A stretch of DNA of 64,000 bases from an uncultured Flavobacteriaceae bacterium (GCA_943789365.1 CALSTV010000001.1:3247343-3311342), one strand, 5' to 3'; positions 46,201-56,180 are shown, counted from the first letter of the stretch. The notes: a model not told the origin generated them from the sequence alone. Numbers and translations: made by a program.

Positions 46201-49200
46201 GATACCCACACAAACAGAACATCAAATCAATTATCAGGTTTCTTCAAGGCGAAAAGGGTGGAGGTTAAATGAAAGTCAATCTGCAAAAAGAATAAAATGG
46301 CAATTGTTGGAATGCGATCCAGGTGGAGATATGGACAAAGGATGGGTGAAAAAGAACCCAATAACCATACAAGACTTTGGAGAAGGTGACAAAATGAGTA
46401 TAGAATATACTTTCAATACACCAGGTGTTTACTCAATTAGAGCTAGAACGGCAAGAAAAAAATCTTATTATGATGCCATTGTACATGTGGTTCCAAAGGG
46501 AACTTATAAAAATGATGAGGTGGCGGTCATAAAATATAGAGCGCTGACAGATGACGAAATAGGGTATTTAGATGTTGAGTTGGGTGCCGAGAATCATAGT
46601 ATTGATAAAGATAACTACAAAGTAGCAATGGTGTCGATGTTAAAGAGTAGTTATGCCTGGGACGATGGACCTCGTTCATATGAGGATACGGATGGAACTA
46701 CCAAATTCATAGATCGTTTTGCTCCATACAATGATTATGCAGCTACCTATATTTATGACGTAGATCCTTATCGGGTAGATGCATATACAGAGCAATTTGT
46801 AGATGATGTGCAAAGTTATCTAGAAAGTCGACAGTCTGATTTCAGTGTAATTGACTACTATGCGCATCACTTTGCACCAATAACCAGTTTTAAAGAAGAG
46901 TTTAGTCTTACAATTAATGATATTACGCCTTCATATATAGAAGATGTTTTTGATTTTACCATATCAAATACTGATAGCTATACTGCTCAGGTATTGGATT
47001 GGAAGACAAATAATTTTGAATATAGCGATAACTACATAATGTCTGATGTAAACTCAAGAATGATTAATCCATGGGAAGTACGACTCCCATGGGTAAATGA
47101 AACGAAATATTACGGAACAAGGGTGCGAACTAGTATTAAAACATTGATGAAGGTGGATGAAATGAAAAGTAGAATATTATCCGATTGGTTTGAACCTGTA
47201 TCCAAAACTCCTTATCCAACAATTGGATTCCTTAATGAGGATGATGAAAAACGTGAATACGAATTTTTTCTAAACTTAAAGCACAATCGATGGGTTATCA
47301 TACCGAATGATATAGCAACTAGTGCTATGAAGTTTTATCATCCATTGGATGAAAATAAAGTAATTGCCTCTCCATACACAGAACCTGCAAAAAGTAAGTA
47401 TGCATATATTGTTTTGGGTGGGGATCTAGTCGCTGGTAGTGATGAAAATACCCTTAGGCCAGGTTTTGCTGCCCCGTATTTAGAAAACGCCTATGTTTAT
47501 GACCCTACAACAGAAGATTTTGTAACATGTGCGCCCGCCGATAATGGCGATGGTTTGAATCGTTTTTCTATGATTAGTCATGCAAATATCAACGGGTATT
47601 CAGTGGCTTATCCATTAGCTCATTATTTAAGGAATTATCTAAATAATTATGAACCGACGAAAGAGGTTGCATTAATAATGGCAGGAAAGTCAGGAGTTGA
47701 ATTAGACCATTTGCAATCCGATTATGTAGAGACTGTTTTAAATGAAAATCTTTATACAACAATAGTAAGTAATACGAATAATGCACTTGACATTGAGGGA
47801 GTCGATCTAAAAGGAATTATTTATATCCCTACTGAAGAGTATGATGTGAACTTTCATGATGCTATTTCCGAAGATACTTATGCAGCGGATTTAAGCAATT
47901 TACAAGAAGCGTTCGAAAGATCCTTTAATATTCGCGACTTAAAACTTTTTGTAATCTACGATAATACATCTATTGGAAGCAAATTTAAGGAACCTGCTAG
48001 CAATCCTAACGTTAAGACCATAGCGGTTTCTAAAAAATATTTAGAATATGCAGATCTTAATAAAGGAATTAAAAAAATTGGTATAAAGGTAGGTTATACA
48101 ATAACTAACCCAACGAATAGGCATTCGCTATTGGGAGGGTATGGGTTTAATTATGATGAATCGAGCCAAATAAATCAGCATATGGAGGATGTCAGAAAAC
48201 TCTTAACTGAGCAGGAACCTGGTTTTATAGTAACATCTGGTGGAGATAACTATCAATACGACGCAAATAACGGTATATCGAATTGCATAAGTTGTGATAG
48301 TAGTGGAGAGTATAGTACACCAGATCCTGAAAATGACATAGATTTGAACGTCGGAACGCTTTATTATGAGTATCTATATGATGAAGATAATGAATATAAA
48401 TACAATGATTTACAGAATATACTCGAATTAAATCAGTTTTTTCCAGTATTGAGTACGTCTGATTATAAAGCTCCAGGTTTTAATGATGGTGTCGATACAA
48501 CGGATCCGAATTTTCATTTAGAAAATACTTGGCTTGATTATTTCCCAACGGAACAATATGCAGATGAAATAACAGATAATACCAATGCCTCAGCGGAAGG
48601 AAAGTATTATGATTTTACTAGAGGGAATATACATTATTTTATGGTAAATAATAGTATCGACTACACCATGGAGGGCATAGAAACAAATGCTATCAATCAG
48701 CTCGATAGCCGTACCACAAATGAATTATGCGCTGCTGATACTGGAAGTTGGAGCGGTGCCGTTACCTGTAAACAATACTATTGGTTAAAGGATAAATTGG
48801 AGAATTCTAATGCTCCTTACAAAATTGTTGTTATGGGAACACCACCTTATTCTTCTGCGGTAACGAAAACCCCGGAATCTGTACAAGAAACTTTAAGGCT
48901 ACCCTTTAAAAATTGGGGAGCAACCATGGTGGTCTCTGGAGGAAGTACTATTTATGAGCGATTAAAAGTAGATGATTTAACCTATTTGGTAAATGGATTA
49001 GGGGGGTATCCTGACCTTGAGGTGGATGATGCAATAAATAATAAAAGTAATCATTCCGAATATTTAAACAAACATGTGGAATGGGGAGCGATAAATGTTC
49101 AGGAACAAAAAAACTATTTGTTATTTGAATTTCACACTACAAATGGAAAAAAACGCGATTGGTTTAAGTTATTTCCTGATGGAAAAGTTAGTACTATGAA

Positions 49201-49522
49201 AGGGGCAAACGAAGAGAACTTTATTCAGCCTGTTGATTATATATTTTATGAAGTTTTGGGGGGGATCACTAGTGTAGGTGTATCAATATATTTTATGTAT
49301 AATTATGGGAGACCGTTGTTTAATATGATAGCCAATAGAGTAGATAATTCATTACGGGCTGCAAGAGATAGATTTAATCAGTATGAGAGCGCCCCTCAAG
49401 ATGAAAGTAGTGGAGATGATGATTCTTCGACTGAATCAGAATCATCAGAAGATTCTTCGACTGAATCAGAATCATCAGAAGATTCTGAGGTTGAACTAGA
49501 ATCTTTAGGTGGGTGTGAATAA
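43277..49522 (+). CDS. Giant surface protein: SASA esterase, pseudo-SASA and pseudo-phosphatase domains, membrane anchor
   Basis: A 2081-residue protein. After a signal peptide (1-28), residues about 36-300 form a SASA esterase domain with intact motifs: GQSNMSG (Ser46), AIGESDRP (about 180) and DTHHFNAEGQ (about 273). Residues 300-1370 are beta-rich and unrecognised. Residues about 1374-1590 resemble a second SASA domain with catalytic residues lost (GGDLVAG for GQSNMAG; PTEEYD for GESD). Residues about 1597-1960 resemble a purple-acid-phosphatase-like domain missing most metal ligands (LGGYG for GDYG, STSD 1726-1729 for GNHD, GTPPY for HHPPY, SGGST for SGHDH). A hydrophobic segment (about 1985-2011) and an acidic Ser-rich tail end the protein. 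There is no T9SS tail. All domain calls beyond the first are by motif comparison. Confidence 0.8.
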   Translation: MKKTKIVKQFEVLSLLVLFACSLNGQAQEDLDANDNIDIYICIGQSNMSGRTPIEDKDLTYDDNVFLLNGNNEFEVAKNTAASGYSEATPLPNYGYNRYSTIASDKKPQMLGPVYTFGRGMAERYPTRNIGFIVQGTGGDGASAWTSTNAGGFFDKTIKRLTSALDGYPNAKVKGLIMAIGESDRPLPVHTIKSDLLNVIENFRSHTDINDPNLPVYMTEIVHTEYNGSVSNDPYNATIASLIYDVNEFYVISSAECETKWRVDSNGTPTVKDTHHFNAEGQRTLGNRLANVVNMVETFRASPETYTIKAVTIPNVDDNTKMTITINVSGINRIELPPEWSHSWRINGVSSSGEIFENIRLGTHYINKDASDSYYFKISEVALSSNDLVTGIFALDTNIHKEDVYLNQKDVSIIINGGTGVSGSLVAFDYSDTSIPFINADVGDDIQFVVKSSVEPVISGLPDVWIAHAFRESIFMSSKSITPGAYKPAIRHSTRPHTSKIMGDFIKWDSYMYDPEPVDQKYPGWQSSSIDGENYYIFKWTLQRAMSYFIVNEDGESLDHTDQYYEEELVPWWQSTAKKQVGSDNRQGKMVGMDIVNTHALMGDLATAYPSSLVSHQFEDNNFYYSKTDSDDVITDKFKDPVSTTFTVSASDATMQVPLNELWKAIPSSEADNPVVDMVTWYQKAKHVYDSNVGSLPSNYSYQGYEIYEKKSYIDGSTAPGIITLTVNNSDFEIWADVKSPIQSNTFYNLYKSNDESDGLDKDRIVTTDYLELDFEEQVRSDMIDEIDANKGSFQIVYGREGSSPKDDEDYIGSSLPKELKKPNDMIPGRMYYTPYDVAIDDSRNLEMVIPNESSHAAEGIPLVGGGLQHVFLTYRRTPKSEAVIIGGYDFWMTSKLKYTRSEAFHNDNDKNRMTSMREDVSKKFNVLDNNIFVDEFLRDGYFPTKLQGKVTEVYVVEVGDTEEFRTWDAAPYAMIPTQTEHQINYQVSSRRKGWRLNESQSAKRIKWQLLECDPGGDMDKGWVKKNPITIQDFGEGDKMSIEYTFNTPGVYSIRARTARKKSYYDAIVHVVPKGTYKNDEVAVIKYRALTDDEIGYLDVELGAENHSIDKDNYKVAMVSMLKSSYAWDDGPRSYEDTDGTTKFIDRFAPYNDYAATYIYDVDPYRVDAYTEQFVDDVQSYLESRQSDFSVIDYYAHHFAPITSFKEEFSLTINDITPSYIEDVFDFTISNTDSYTAQVLDWKTNNFEYSDNYIMSDVNSRMINPWEVRLPWVNETKYYGTRVRTSIKTLMKVDEMKSRILSDWFEPVSKTPYPTIGFLNEDDEKREYEFFLNLKHNRWVIIPNDIATSAMKFYHPLDENKVIASPYTEPAKSKYAYIVLGGDLVAGSDENTLRPGFAAPYLENAYVYDPTTEDFVTCAPADNGDGLNRFSMISHANINGYSVAYPLAHYLRNYLNNYEPTKEVALIMAGKSGVELDHLQSDYVETVLNENLYTTIVSNTNNALDIEGVDLKGIIYIPTEEYDVNFHDAISEDTYAADLSNLQEAFERSFNIRDLKLFVIYDNTSIGSKFKEPASNPNVKTIAVSKKYLEYADLNKGIKKIGIKVGYTITNPTNRHSLLGGYGFNYDESSQINQHMEDVRKLLTEQEPGFIVTSGGDNYQYDANNGISNCISCDSSGEYSTPDPENDIDLNVGTLYYEYLYDEDNEYKYNDLQNILELNQFFPVLSTSDYKAPGFNDGVDTTDPNFHLENTWLDYFPTEQYADEITDNTNASAEGKYYDFTRGNIHYFMVNNSIDYTMEGIETNAINQLDSRTTNELCAADTGSWSGAVTCKQYYWLKDKLENSNAPYKIVVMGTPPYSSAVTKTPESVQETLRLPFKNWGATMVVSGGSTIYERLKVDDLTYLVNGLGGYPDLEVDDAINNKSNHSEYLNKHVEWGAINVQEQKNYLLFEFHTTNGKKRDWFKLFPDGKVSTMKGANEENFIQPVDYIFYEVLGGITSVGVSIYFMYNYGRPLFNMIANRVDNSLRAARDRFNQYESAPQDESSGDDDSSTESESSEDSSTESESSEDSEVELESLGGCE
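49421..49480 (+). repeat. Two perfect 30-bp tandem repeats in the acidic tail
   Basis: A 30-base unit occurs twice in direct succession and encodes DSSTESESSE twice. Being in frame, copy-number change would alter the length of the acidic tail of the giant protein without breaking the frame. Confidence 0.9.
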
Positions 49523-49618
49523 TAGTGTGCCAATTGAATAAAAGAATTAAAAAAAACGAAACAAAGTGAATAAGGTTTAAGTCTAACTGCTTTACTCACT
49601 TTATAAAAAATAAATAAG

Positions 49619-52600
49619 ATGAAAAATAAAATTAAGTGGTACCTAATAATAGTACCTATATTAAGTTTTCACATTGTTGCTTTCGGACAAGGAGGTTTTT
49701 GTGAGATAGAAAACGATCAGATAACCGTAGAAGATTCAGAAATTAATATAGAGGTTTCTGAAGCATTTGGAGTTGAAGAGTCTGAAGTAGCGACTATTGC
49801 TGAATTAGGGGATGATATTGCTATTTCTAGCAGTGAATTTATGGGGGGCTTTGAAGCCGTAACATTTTCTGAAGTGCTAGGACCTATAGGAATGGCATTT
49901 CAGGTCATAGTAATTGCAGATTTATTAAACGATATGGTTGATTGGAATGAACTAAAAGAAACCATAGACGACCAGGCTTGTCTAGGTGAATCTTCGTCTA
50001 GTTATGACCCGTTTAATCAAGCACAAGCGGAATGTGAACGCATCGTTAGAAGAACTGTAACTGTAGCTCATAAAATAACACAGGCCTGTCATTATTTTAT
50101 GGAATATGTAGTAGTAAAACCTGCAAATTGGATTCGGGCCCATGCTTTAAAGCAATATCACTTGATCAGTGGTACCGGAAAACCCAATCGTGTATTGAGA
50201 GAAGGACATTATCATGATATGAATGTGAAATTATCTAAAGGATATACCACAAACCTTAAACATCTAATTCCAAGAGATCATAGGAGTGAGGCGGACTGGA
50301 CTGTAGTGACTTTTAATGAAGCTGATAAGGCACACTACGCCTCATGGAAATTGCCTTTTATTGAAACAAATAAGGTCATATATATTGAAGATTATGAAGC
50401 TACAGCCGGTAGCTTTTCAACCGCTTTAGTAGTGAATGCAGAAGAAACCGATGCAGAAGCAATACGCAATTATTTGACCTATAATGGCAACAGTGAGCTT
50501 GTAGATCAAACAGTTTCATTTCCGTATTCATCAGATATTTCTGCGGCATTTACTACATTTTCTAAAATATCTGGTGATGATATGACCTTTGAAATGAGTC
50601 ACTCAATTCCGGCTACCCAAATAAAATTGGTTACTGGAGTATTGGTCTATAAAGTACTTAGCAATACGAATTGGAAATTTGTTTTTAACAATCATACCAA
50701 GCAAAATACTCATAGTGAAAGCACTACGCATGGGTATGCTGAAATAGTGAAAAGCCCGTACGAGTCAGAAATAAAGTTTGCAATTATAGAATTTGATGAG
50801 AATCAGAACATGAATATTTTGGAAGATGAGATTACCTATACAGCAACAAATATGGAAGGCTCAGACGAATCTTCTCGAATTGCCGTAGGTATCAACGATA
50901 TCGATGTGTCAGCATGGGCAGGAAGAAATATCTATTTGGGAATGTATACTCAAATATACGACCCATCCATTCCTAGCGGTAAAAATATTCCTTTGATAAA
51001 TCAGTTCCTGAGTTACGGAGCCATTGTAGATTTGCAGCCAAGCACCAGTGGAAATCCAAATTCTGAATATCGCTATAATGAAACTCCTAAAATAAGTTTG
51101 CTTACTTCTGACACTGTTGAGGATATTGATTTAACACAATATGAAACGAATATTTTGGGAAAGAACAATCTCAAAATTGAGTTTGACAATAATGCAGCGA
51201 ACAAAACATTCAGATCGATAACTTTTGAAAATCTTAGTAACCCTAGTATGGGACAGGTCGTCTTTGAATGGGATTACCTCTCAGATGAGAACACCTTTCA
51301 GGGTATTACGAATTGGGTCACGATTGATACAAATATGGTACTCCCAACCTACCATATATCGGATAATATATTGGATAAAGTTGTAATTTCTGGAGATGCA
51401 GTTTTAGCAAGCCCATCCAAAGAGGAATATATTATTTATAACGCTCCCTTTTCTCCAGGAGATTTATTATTATCAAAAACAATCTTTGATGACGGCAGTA
51501 TGGTAAGAAGTAGTTGCCAAATACCTTATAGCAATGAAATCGACCGAGGGATATACACCATTAGTTTTGATGAAATCGCAATGAGCTCTGAGCAGTCGTC
51601 AGCTTATGATAAATGGATGATTGAACCGCAATTAGGTACAAATGCATACATTATTATGAATACAGAAACAGAATTGGTTTTAGGATTAGGCTATGATTCA
51701 GTAAATACCGAGACAGATTTTAAATACGGTGACCTTAGTCAGTTATGGACTTTGGAACCTGCGGCTGATGGAGGTGTATATATTGTAAATATAGAAAACG
51801 CCGGTTATTTGAATTATGACAGCGGCTTAATACTTTCTTACGAAAGTGATCAGTCTGCTTTTATAAACTATATAGAAGCAGCGGATCCAATACCTGAGTT
51901 CTCAGAATCATTTTTGTTGCACAATACACTTTATACAGATAAATACTTGTCGGTAGATAAAGAGATTGAAGGTGACGTAGCCAATTTAGAGCCTGAGGGT
52001 ATAGATCATCAAGCTTGGAGTTTAGATTATATTGGAGCGAACCAATTTGCTTTATATAACGACTTTAGCGAGAAATATTTAACAATAGATGTCACAGATT
52101 TGAGTGCATTGAAACAATATGCTTTATATAATATCGCAGAGACCTATACACAGCACATTGGTTTTTATGTAGATTTTATTATTGAAGAAGAATCATCTGG
52201 CTATTTCCGTTTTAAAGACCCGAGATCAAAAGGTTTTTTGAAGGTGAATGCAGAAGATTTGGCTAATAAAATTCCGGTTTCAATCGGAGAGGATGAAGAT
52301 GTTTCCTTATCGAAATGGGGAGTAGAAGAATTACTTCAGGAACCCTCAATTCCTACCAATCTTCGCCAAGGAGGTCTACGATATACAGCAAGAATTAACG
52401 AGTCTGGTAGTGGAGAACGTATCTATTCGGGTATACACGATATGGCTACCATGATGGATGTGAAAGTAAGTGAAGGTTATATTTATATTGCCCAAGACGG
52501 TTGGTATGGGTTTCAACAAGGGGGACCATCAACTATGAAACTTAGTATCAACGGGCAGGTAATTTTTAATCAAAACGGGAGTAATGATATAGGATACAAC

Positions 52601-55165
52601 GATCAAATGAACTGGCTTGCATTAAAAGCGGGGTATCATACTATAGAAGTCATAAAAAACAATACAAATTATGAAGGAGGATTATTGTGGCAACCTTTAC
52701 ATGGTGAAATAGCAAATATTCCCTCAGAGGTTCTTTATTATAAAACAGATTTTATAGGAGAAACAGGTACTATTTTGGGAGAACAAGATGCTGCGGAATC
52801 ATTTGAATATACCATTGAGTATCTCGGCGACTATACAGATCCTGTAGTTATATTGAGTGCAAATACCACTGGAGGAATAGGAGACCCTATAACGTTAAAG
52901 GTCGATACCGAAACAAATAGTGATTCCTTTACAGTACAACTGGCTGAATGGTCTTATTTAGATAAAATACATGTTTTGGAAAGTATTGATTATATGGTTG
53001 TCGAAGCCGGATATTATACCGATTTTATGGGATACCAAGGTGTGAACCTACTAGCTAAGAACGAATGGGTTTCTGGAAAAGAGAATATCATTACGGAGGT
53101 GAATTTATGGGATGAAAATGATTCCGATATTTTTACAAGTACACCTCTAGTGTTGCATCAACCTCAAACTGCAAACGGAACGGATCCTTTTATCAGTCGT
53201 ATTTTTAATGTGAGTAACAGCAGGTTGGAAGTTATACTACAAAAAGAAGCCGCAAACCGCGACACAAACCCAGGGCAGCCGAATGAAAAAATTGGATTTG
53301 TAGCACTGGATACAGGTACACAATCTGATTATAGAGAAGCCGCATTTATTGCTGAAAACCAAATAGTCCTAAACGATGATTGGACTGAACTTAACATGGC
53401 ATCCGTATTAGATGCTTATGGAGATGGGAATAAAGTGGTACTCATGCATACACAAACCATGGAACACGATCTAAGAACTTATCCGGCAGGAACCGTGCAA
53501 GGGAGAAACCTTGATGGAACCAGTTATGACGGAGAAATATACTATCAACAAGAAGCATCGCAAGGGAGTACAATGGTCACGGGGCTGTATGAAACTTTAG
53601 GTTTTGTAGCTTTTGGAAATCACCAGTTGCTTTCAGCAAGTCAACAATGGGATATTGATGATGCAACCGATATAACAGGTACTACGTACTTATTGGGCGA
53701 CAGCTATTGGACAATGCAAGATGGACAAGATCGTATTTCTCAGGTAGACGGAACGGCATACAACGGTGCACAATTTTCCAACAGTGGACTGTTATCCCTC
53801 GATGGTGATGCTTATGTAAACCTTGGTTATCACCACAACGTTACCAAAGATTTTACCATCAAAGCGAAGTTCAGTTATAATACAACGAGTACTGTTCAAA
53901 CCATTATTGCAAAAAATAATGGAAGTCCGCATGAAGTACAATATGCTTTGTGTATCGATGAAGATGGTCGTATGTTGTTTGAATACAATAGGGCAAATAA
54001 TGGTTTTGCTTTGCATGGAAAAACGCAATTGGAGAGCTATCAAACCAACAATAGTGCTTGGCACGAGGTCGAGCTAAGAGTACATGACGATTTAACTATT
54101 GAGCTAATAGTAAATGATGTCCTCGAAGATATAGCAGTCGCCCCTGCCGAAACCATTCCGACAACAGCGATTTTGTTTATTGGTAAAACTGGAGGTAATT
54201 TCCATAGTCGTTTTTTTGGCGGACAAATTGATTTCATTTCGTTTGAGCATTCTACACCGGCAAAATTTGGAGAAATATACTATTGGGATATGTTTACTAC
54301 ATGGTATGATCAGCCTAGGGATGTGGTACCGGGTAATGGAAATGCCTTGAAATTGGGAATGCTTCAAAATGGAGCTTCCTTAAGCAATGGAGTTTTGGTG
54401 TTGGATGGAGACAATGATTATGTAACATTTGGAAGTGATGGTATTTATGAAGTAACCAATGATTACAGTATACGTGCAAGAGTTAAATCAGATGGAGGAA
54501 ACAATAAGCAAGCCATCATTTCCAAATATGAAGGCAGTAATAACAGACCGTATTTGATGTATCTTGAAAATGACAAAGTTAGATTTCAATATAAAGAAGA
54601 CGGCCACCTGCGTGAATTGATCAGTAGTGATATCAATACAACTGATTGGAATGATATAATGGTGCGTATATCAGATTTAGAACTGGAGCTATGGGTGAAC
54701 AATGTACTCGAAGATACTGATACGGCTGGAGATGAGGTAAGAACGAGTAGTGAAAATATGGTAGTTGGTCGATGGGGAGCACCATCTGGAAGTAATAACG
54801 GTGCAAGACGTTATTTTGATGGGCAGATAGATTATGTGAGTATTGCGAGCTTAGAACCCTTTACCGCCGTTCTGAAATCAAATTCAAAGAAAACGAACGC
54901 TTCGTCAGAAGAAATTACAGAAGTAACTGTGTTTCCAAACCCAACCACAGGCAAACTTACAATTCAGGTTCCCGATGGCTTAGAAGGTAATCTTACATGG
55001 ACCCTTACTTCGGCAATAGGAACAAAGGTAGAAGAGGGAAGGATGGAACAAGCCACTACATTTGAAATGGACATCTCTCACTTGTATGAAGGAACCTATA
55101 TTCTTAACTTAGTCAATAATGATTTAGGAGTTGTTTCTAAAATGATTACTTTAAGACTGAAATAA
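49619..55165 (+). CDS. Giant lectin-rich secreted protein with T9SS sorting domain
   Basis: A 1848-residue protein with signal peptide (1-24) and an acidic N-terminal region with one hydrophobic stretch (about 85-104). A long unrecognised part follows. Around 660-900 are ricin-type/beta-trefoil-like segments (phrases such as WTLEPAADGGVYIVNIENAG and QAWSLDYIGANQFALYN). A PA14-like domain lies near 918-1035 (GGLRYTARINESGSGERIYS). Two LamG/concanavalin-like domains lie near 1391-1545 and 1591-1755 (LSLDGDAYVNLGYHHNVTKD; VLDGDNDYVTFGSDG). The T9SS sorting domain is at 1765-1848 (TVFPNPTTGKLTIQV). It follows the other giant gene by 96 bases and is probably co-transcribed. No catalytic motif was seen, so it is likely an adhesin or carbohydrate-binding surface protein, possibly a partner of the 2081-residue protein. 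Confidence 0.85.
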   Translation: MKNKIKWYLIIVPILSFHIVAFGQGGFCEIENDQITVEDSEINIEVSEAFGVEESEVATIAELGDDIAISSSEFMGGFEAVTFSEVLGPIGMAFQVIVIADLLNDMVDWNELKETIDDQACLGESSSSYDPFNQAQAECERIVRRTVTVAHKITQACHYFMEYVVVKPANWIRAHALKQYHLISGTGKPNRVLREGHYHDMNVKLSKGYTTNLKHLIPRDHRSEADWTVVTFNEADKAHYASWKLPFIETNKVIYIEDYEATAGSFSTALVVNAEETDAEAIRNYLTYNGNSELVDQTVSFPYSSDISAAFTTFSKISGDDMTFEMSHSIPATQIKLVTGVLVYKVLSNTNWKFVFNNHTKQNTHSESTTHGYAEIVKSPYESEIKFAIIEFDENQNMNILEDEITYTATNMEGSDESSRIAVGINDIDVSAWAGRNIYLGMYTQIYDPSIPSGKNIPLINQFLSYGAIVDLQPSTSGNPNSEYRYNETPKISLLTSDTVEDIDLTQYETNILGKNNLKIEFDNNAANKTFRSITFENLSNPSMGQVVFEWDYLSDENTFQGITNWVTIDTNMVLPTYHISDNILDKVVISGDAVLASPSKEEYIIYNAPFSPGDLLLSKTIFDDGSMVRSSCQIPYSNEIDRGIYTISFDEIAMSSEQSSAYDKWMIEPQLGTNAYIIMNTETELVLGLGYDSVNTETDFKYGDLSQLWTLEPAADGGVYIVNIENAGYLNYDSGLILSYESDQSAFINYIEAADPIPEFSESFLLHNTLYTDKYLSVDKEIEGDVANLEPEGIDHQAWSLDYIGANQFALYNDFSEKYLTIDVTDLSALKQYALYNIAETYTQHIGFYVDFIIEEESSGYFRFKDPRSKGFLKVNAEDLANKIPVSIGEDEDVSLSKWGVEELLQEPSIPTNLRQGGLRYTARINESGSGERIYSGIHDMATMMDVKVSEGYIYIAQDGWYGFQQGGPSTMKLSINGQVIFNQNGSNDIGYNDQMNWLALKAGYHTIEVIKNNTNYEGGLLWQPLHGEIANIPSEVLYYKTDFIGETGTILGEQDAAESFEYTIEYLGDYTDPVVILSANTTGGIGDPITLKVDTETNSDSFTVQLAEWSYLDKIHVLESIDYMVVEAGYYTDFMGYQGVNLLAKNEWVSGKENIITEVNLWDENDSDIFTSTPLVLHQPQTANGTDPFISRIFNVSNSRLEVILQKEAANRDTNPGQPNEKIGFVALDTGTQSDYREAAFIAENQIVLNDDWTELNMASVLDAYGDGNKVVLMHTQTMEHDLRTYPAGTVQGRNLDGTSYDGEIYYQQEASQGSTMVTGLYETLGFVAFGNHQLLSASQQWDIDDATDITGTTYLLGDSYWTMQDGQDRISQVDGTAYNGAQFSNSGLLSLDGDAYVNLGYHHNVTKDFTIKAKFSYNTTSTVQTIIAKNNGSPHEVQYALCIDEDGRMLFEYNRANNGFALHGKTQLESYQTNNSAWHEVELRVHDDLTIELIVNDVLEDIAVAPAETIPTTAILFIGKTGGNFHSRFFGGQIDFISFEHSTPAKFGEIYYWDMFTTWYDQPRDVVPGNGNALKLGMLQNGASLSNGVLVLDGDNDYVTFGSDGIYEVTNDYSIRARVKSDGGNNKQAIISKYEGSNNRPYLMYLENDKVRFQYKEDGHLRELISSDINTTDWNDIMVRISDLELELWVNNVLEDTDTAGDEVRTSSENMVVGRWGAPSGSNNGARRYFDGQIDYVSIASLEPFTAVLKSNSKKTNASSEEITEVTVFPNPTTGKLTIQVPDGLEGNLTWTLTSAIGTKVEEGRMEQATTFEMDISHLYEGTYILNLVNNDLGVVSKMITLRLK

Positions 55166-55192
55166 CGGCAAGCTACTGATGTTAAGTATAAT

Positions 55193-55243
55193 ACGAAATC
55201 TCAATTATTTGATTGTATTCAAATAGTTGGGATTTCGTTTTTA
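55193..55243 (+). terminator. Strong terminator after the giant-protein pair
   Basis: A 20-base stem with two G-U pairs (55193-55212 with 55219-55238, loop TTGTAT) is followed by T-rich sequence. It lies between the plus-strand giant gene and the minus-strand rnz gene. Confidence 0.9.
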
Positions 55244-55259
55244 TATTAAAATTAAAAAA

Positions 55260-56180
55260 TTATGGGTTTATCTCAAAAATTTTTCCTGAAGCCGCCAAAT
55301 CAACCTGCTTAAAAAGGAGTTGTGCTTCCTCTTTGAATTTCAAAAGGTTGTCGTAACGAGACGAATAGTGACCAATGATAAGCTGGGAAACCATTGCTAG
55401 TCTTGCTATGCTGGCAGCTTGTTTAGCCGTTGAATGCTTTGTCTTTTCGGCCAATTCCTTTTTATCTTCTAAAAAAGTAGCCTCGTGGTAGAGTAAATCG
55501 ACCTTTTCAAGTATAGGTACAATTGCTGGTTTGTAGGCAGTGTCAGAACAAAAAGCGTACGACAATGCTTTTTTAGGAGGAAGCGTGAGTTCGTTATTTT
55601 TGATAGTGCCCCCGGAATTACCAACGAAATCTTTGCCTCTTTTTAAATTGTGATAATCGCAAATTTCAATTTCGGGATATTGTTTTATTGCCTCCATATT
55701 CAAACGATGCTCACCTGTTTTTTCTTTAAATAAAAAACCATTTGTATAGACTCTATGGTCGAGAGGAATTGTATACACCTCCACTTTTTTATCCTCGTAA
55801 ATTAAAACGCTTTCTTTCGATTCTAATTCGTGGAAATGCAGATGAAACTTAGTCCATGACTTAGATAACTTTAATTGTAAGGTTATAATCTCTTTAATTC
55901 CTTTTGGACCATAAACATGTAAATCGTGTTCCCTGTTCAGTAAACCAAAAGTAGAAATAAGGCCTATCAACCCATAAAAATGATCTCCGTGAAGATGTGA
56001 AATAAAAATATGTCTAATTTTCGCAAACGGCATCTTGTATTTTCTAAGTAAAACCTGCGTGCCTTCACCACAATCAATTAAAAAGTGACGTTCTTTTATC
56101 TCTAAATGTTGTGCAGTAGGGTAGGCATCGCTCCTAGGAGTAGCAGAATGACAGCCTAAGATCGTTAGTTTGATGCTCAT
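55260..56180 (-). CDS. rnz: Ribonuclease Z
   Basis: RNase Z is a zinc endonuclease that matures tRNA 3' ends. The metallo-beta-lactamase motif ISHLHGDHFYGL (about residue 60) is intact, with SCHSATP at the N-terminus, FCSDTAY near 210, HEATF near 230, HSTAKQAASIARLA and the final IGHYSSRY. The length of 306 aa is normal. It is the last gene of a minus-strand cluster with pyrR and pyrB. Confidence 0.96.
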   Translation of the reverse strand: MSIKLTILGCHSATPRSDAYPTAQHLEIKERHFLIDCGEGTQVLLRKYKMPFAKIRHIFISHLHGDHFYGLIGLISTFGLLNREHDLHVYGPKGIKEIITLQLKLSKSWTKFHLHFHELESKESVLIYEDKKVEVYTIPLDHRVYTNGFLFKEKTGEHRLNMEAIKQYPEIEICDYHNLKRGKDFVGNSGGTIKNNELTLPPKKALSYAFCSDTAYKPAIVPILEKVDLLYHEATFLEDKKELAEKTKHSTAKQAASIARLAMVSQLIIGHYSSRYDNLLKFKEEAQLLFKQVDLAASGKIFEINP

